This document shows positions 6,253-7,555 of a stretch of DNA of 7,555 bases, in pieces (within the stretch, counting starts at the first letter, position 1; each line of letters opens with the position of its first letter). Position numbers and translations under genes: made by a program. This stretch comes from Desulfobacteraceae bacterium (GTDB lineage Bacteria > Desulfobacterota > DSM-4660 > Desulfatiglandales > Desulfatiglandaceae), in the NCBI GenBank assembly GCA_030642205.1, contig DAOWOF010000108.1:1-7555 (forward strand), in the 5' to 3' direction. The notes beneath the pieces are model-generated. The model saw only the letters and a program-made list of their open reading frames with translations. It made no database searches and was not told the origin of the DNA.

Positions 6253-7416
6253 TCAGAGTTTATAACAAAATAAAAAGATTAGAGTTCCAATACCTAAAAT
6301 CATGGCTCCTGCCAGGAATGCGACTCCAAAGGAAAAAAAATCTATACACAGGCCTGCCAGCAGTGGCCCTGCCAGCATCCCTATACTATGACCCTGGGAT
6401 AGCAATCCCATTAATGAACCCATCGCCCTTGTTTTATGGCCTTGAATAACCCCAAGGGCCATTATAGCAGGGATTGCAATGCCCCCGGCTATACCAAGAA
6501 GTCCATTAGCGAACAAAAGTTCCCTGAATGAATTTGCCTTGTATAAATACATCATTGCTATAATGGCCAGAATCCCTCCTGTCGCCACAAGTATTTTTTT
6601 ATTGAAACGATCTGCCAGATAACCCATAGGGACCTGAAGGATACCAGATACCAGCACATTTATCATAACAATAATACCTATGGCTGAAGCAGAAAGGCCT
6701 AATTTAGAGCCTGCCATAAGAGGAATAAATGTCCATGTAATACCTATACAGATTGTGTAACAGGCCCTGTAGATAAATAGGGAAAATATTTCCCGATTTC
6801 GGAGCATCTGTAAATAGCTGGATGAATCCCTGATAGCCTTTTTTTCCTGTTTGGTTGAAGGAATTTCCTTTGGCAATAAAAACTGACATAAAAAAAAAGC
6901 TATTAGGGAAAGAATTCCCATTATTAAAAAAGCAACATAGATATTATAGTGGTCATTTATTATCCCTCCCAGAATAGGACCAACGCTTAATCCCCCATAT
7001 AGCGAAATATTGAATATACCCATGACCTTGCCTTCTTGCCTGGGCGGTGTTAATTCGCCCACATAGGCCTGGGCTACAGGCAAAATCATGGCCGAGGCAA
7101 AACCATGCCCCAGCCGCAAGAGAGTAATACTTTGAATATCTCTTAAAAAAACATATAAAACAGAAAAAATAAAATAGCAAATAAGGCCACTAGTCAAAAA
7201 AGGTTTTTTTCCCTTAAGGTCAGAGAGTTTACCAAAATAAGGAACAAACAAAGTCCTTGTTAAAGAAAAGGCCGCAAATATAAGACCGACCTGAAAGGCA
7301 GAAGCTCCTAATTCATGGGCATAAAGAGGCAACAAAGGCGCTACTATACCTGCACCCATGGTCGTAACAAAAATTGCGATAAAAAGAATAATGAATATTT
7401 TTAAATTAGTCGACAT
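6253..7416 (-). CDS. MFS transporter, drug:H+ antiporter-like (DHA1/TetA type)
   Basis: Inner-membrane secondary transporter of 387 residues with about 12 predicted helices, starting with a hydrophobic segment at residues 7-31. The cytoplasmic loop motif A is seen in both halves: GKLSDLKGKKP (62-72) and GYLADRFNKK (265-274). R101-x3-G105 matches motif B. G142 to G151, with GP at 146-147, matches antiporter motif C, which points to proton-driven efflux. A charged central loop around 182-198 separates the halves. This architecture is that of multidrug or tetracycline-type exporters, but substrates cannot be read from sequence, and metabolite export is equally possible. The ATG at 7416 lacks a clear ribosome binding site (only an A-rich stretch precedes it), although the N-terminus fits the family well. 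It is the first gene of the minus-strand cluster in this window. No regulator gene is visible beside it. Confidence 0.92.
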   Translation of the reverse strand: MSTNLKIFIILFIAIFVTTMGAGIVAPLLPLYAHELGASAFQVGLIFAAFSLTRTLFVPYFGKLSDLKGKKPFLTSGLICYFIFSVLYVFLRDIQSITLLRLGHGFASAMILPVAQAYVGELTPPRQEGKVMGIFNISLYGGLSVGPILGGIINDHYNIYVAFLIMGILSLIAFFLCQFLLPKEIPSTKQEKKAIRDSSSYLQMLRNREIFSLFIYRACYTICIGITWTFIPLMAGSKLGLSASAIGIIVMINVLVSGILQVPMGYLADRFNKKILVATGGILAIIAMMYLYKANSFRELLFANGLLGIAGGIAIPAIMALGVIQGHKTRAMGSLMGLLSQGHSIGMLAGPLLAGLCIDFFSFGVAFLAGAMILGIGTLIFLFCYKL

Positions 7417-7430
7417 CTTTTTACAAACGT

Positions 7431-7451
7431 TTTTACCTTTTTAAGGTAAAA
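7431..7451. repeat. perfect 9-bp dyad in the MFS leader
   Basis: TTTTACCTT at 7431-7439 is the exact reverse complement of AAGGTAAAA at 7443-7451, with a three-base TTT spacer. It lies 15-35 bases ahead of the MFS start. It could be an operator for a dimeric repressor or a leader hairpin. Read on the plus strand it is followed by a T-rich run (7452-7460) like a terminator, but no plus-strand gene precedes it. The repeat is certain; its function is open. Confidence 0.55.
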
Positions 7452-7478
7452 TTTATTTTTCCTGTTGTCTCCCCCAGT

Positions 7479-7533
7479 TTTTTGAGGGAAAACCTGTATA
7501 TTTAAAGAAAAGCAGGTGGCTCTTTCTCAAAAA
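7479..7533. repeat. imperfect nested inverted repeat near the right edge
   Basis: Two nested pairs of arms share one axis. TTTTTGAG (7479-7486) pairs with CTCAAAAA (7526-7533), and ACCTG (7492-7496) pairs with CAGGT (7513-7517). The spacers between arms are unequal (5 and 8 bases) and the centre is 16 AT-rich bases. It could be a folded leader, a binding site or the edge of a dispersed repeat. The low complexity of the outer arms makes chance a real possibility. Confidence 0.35.
7501..7530 (-). promoter_or_regulatory. possible promoter for the minus-strand cluster
   Basis: On the minus strand TTGAGA (plus positions 7525-7530) matches the -35 consensus at five of six positions. TTTAAA (7506-7501) lies 18 bases downstream as a four-of-six -10 box. 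Transcription from here would give a leader of roughly 75 bases carrying the 9-bp dyad before the MFS start. No better candidate was seen in 7417-7555, but the cluster may start outside the window. Confidence 0.25.
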
Positions 7534-7555
7534 GATGAAACGAGTTCGTGGTAAA

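Noticed and set aside
7502..7555. Possible ends of genes entering from the right edge (minus frames stopping at 7502 and in the MFS leader; plus ATG at 7535)
   Set aside because: The pieces are 7 to 34 codons long with no recognisable motif and no good ribosome binding site for the plus ATG, so they cannot be told from chance open frames.

Overview
The window is a compact, moderately AT-rich stretch of bacterial chromosome with two converging gene clusters and no RNA gene, CRISPR array, transposase or phage gene that I can recognise. The gene set suggests an anaerobic Gram-negative bacterium, most likely Desulfobacterota (formerly Deltaproteobacteria). The hints are ftsH followed directly by folP, a type III rather than type II pantothenate kinase, and an ADP-forming acyl-CoA synthetase subunit. 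This placement is inferred from gene content and was not tested by a search.

Plus-strand cluster (1-3767): a 249-base leader holds a perfect 13-bp hairpin and weak promoter-like boxes. It is followed by ftsH (membrane AAA+ zinc protease, TTG start), folP (dihydropteroate synthase, whose ATG overlaps the ftsH stop as ATGA) and coaX (type III pantothenate kinase, 78 bases downstream). FtsH controls membrane protein quality, FolP makes the pterin precursor of folate, and CoaX performs the first step of coenzyme A synthesis. Together they look like housekeeping and cofactor genes.

Convergent junction (3768-3810): only 43 bases separate the coaX stop from the stop of the opposing cluster, with a small stem-loop between them.

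Minus-strand cluster (7416 down to 3811), in transcription order: a 12-helix MFS transporter, a 77-residue acidic protein of unknown function, a TrmJ-type tRNA 2'-O-methyltransferase, and a stand-alone alpha-type subunit of an ADP-forming acyl-CoA synthetase that lacks the ATP-grasp half. The last three genes are tightly packed: the small gene overlaps trmJ by 26 bases and trmJ overlaps the synthetase gene by 8. They are therefore probably co-transcribed and translationally coupled.

Right edge (7417-7555): no gene is supported. There is a perfect 9-bp dyad in the MFS leader, an imperfect nested inverted repeat, and a possible promoter for the minus-strand cluster.

I see no strong case for a new biological system. 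The best second looks are an unusual set of substitutions in the pABA-side loops of FolP, the unknown small protein coupled to trmJ, the synthetase alpha subunit without a visible partner, and the two perfect dyads upstream of the two clusters.
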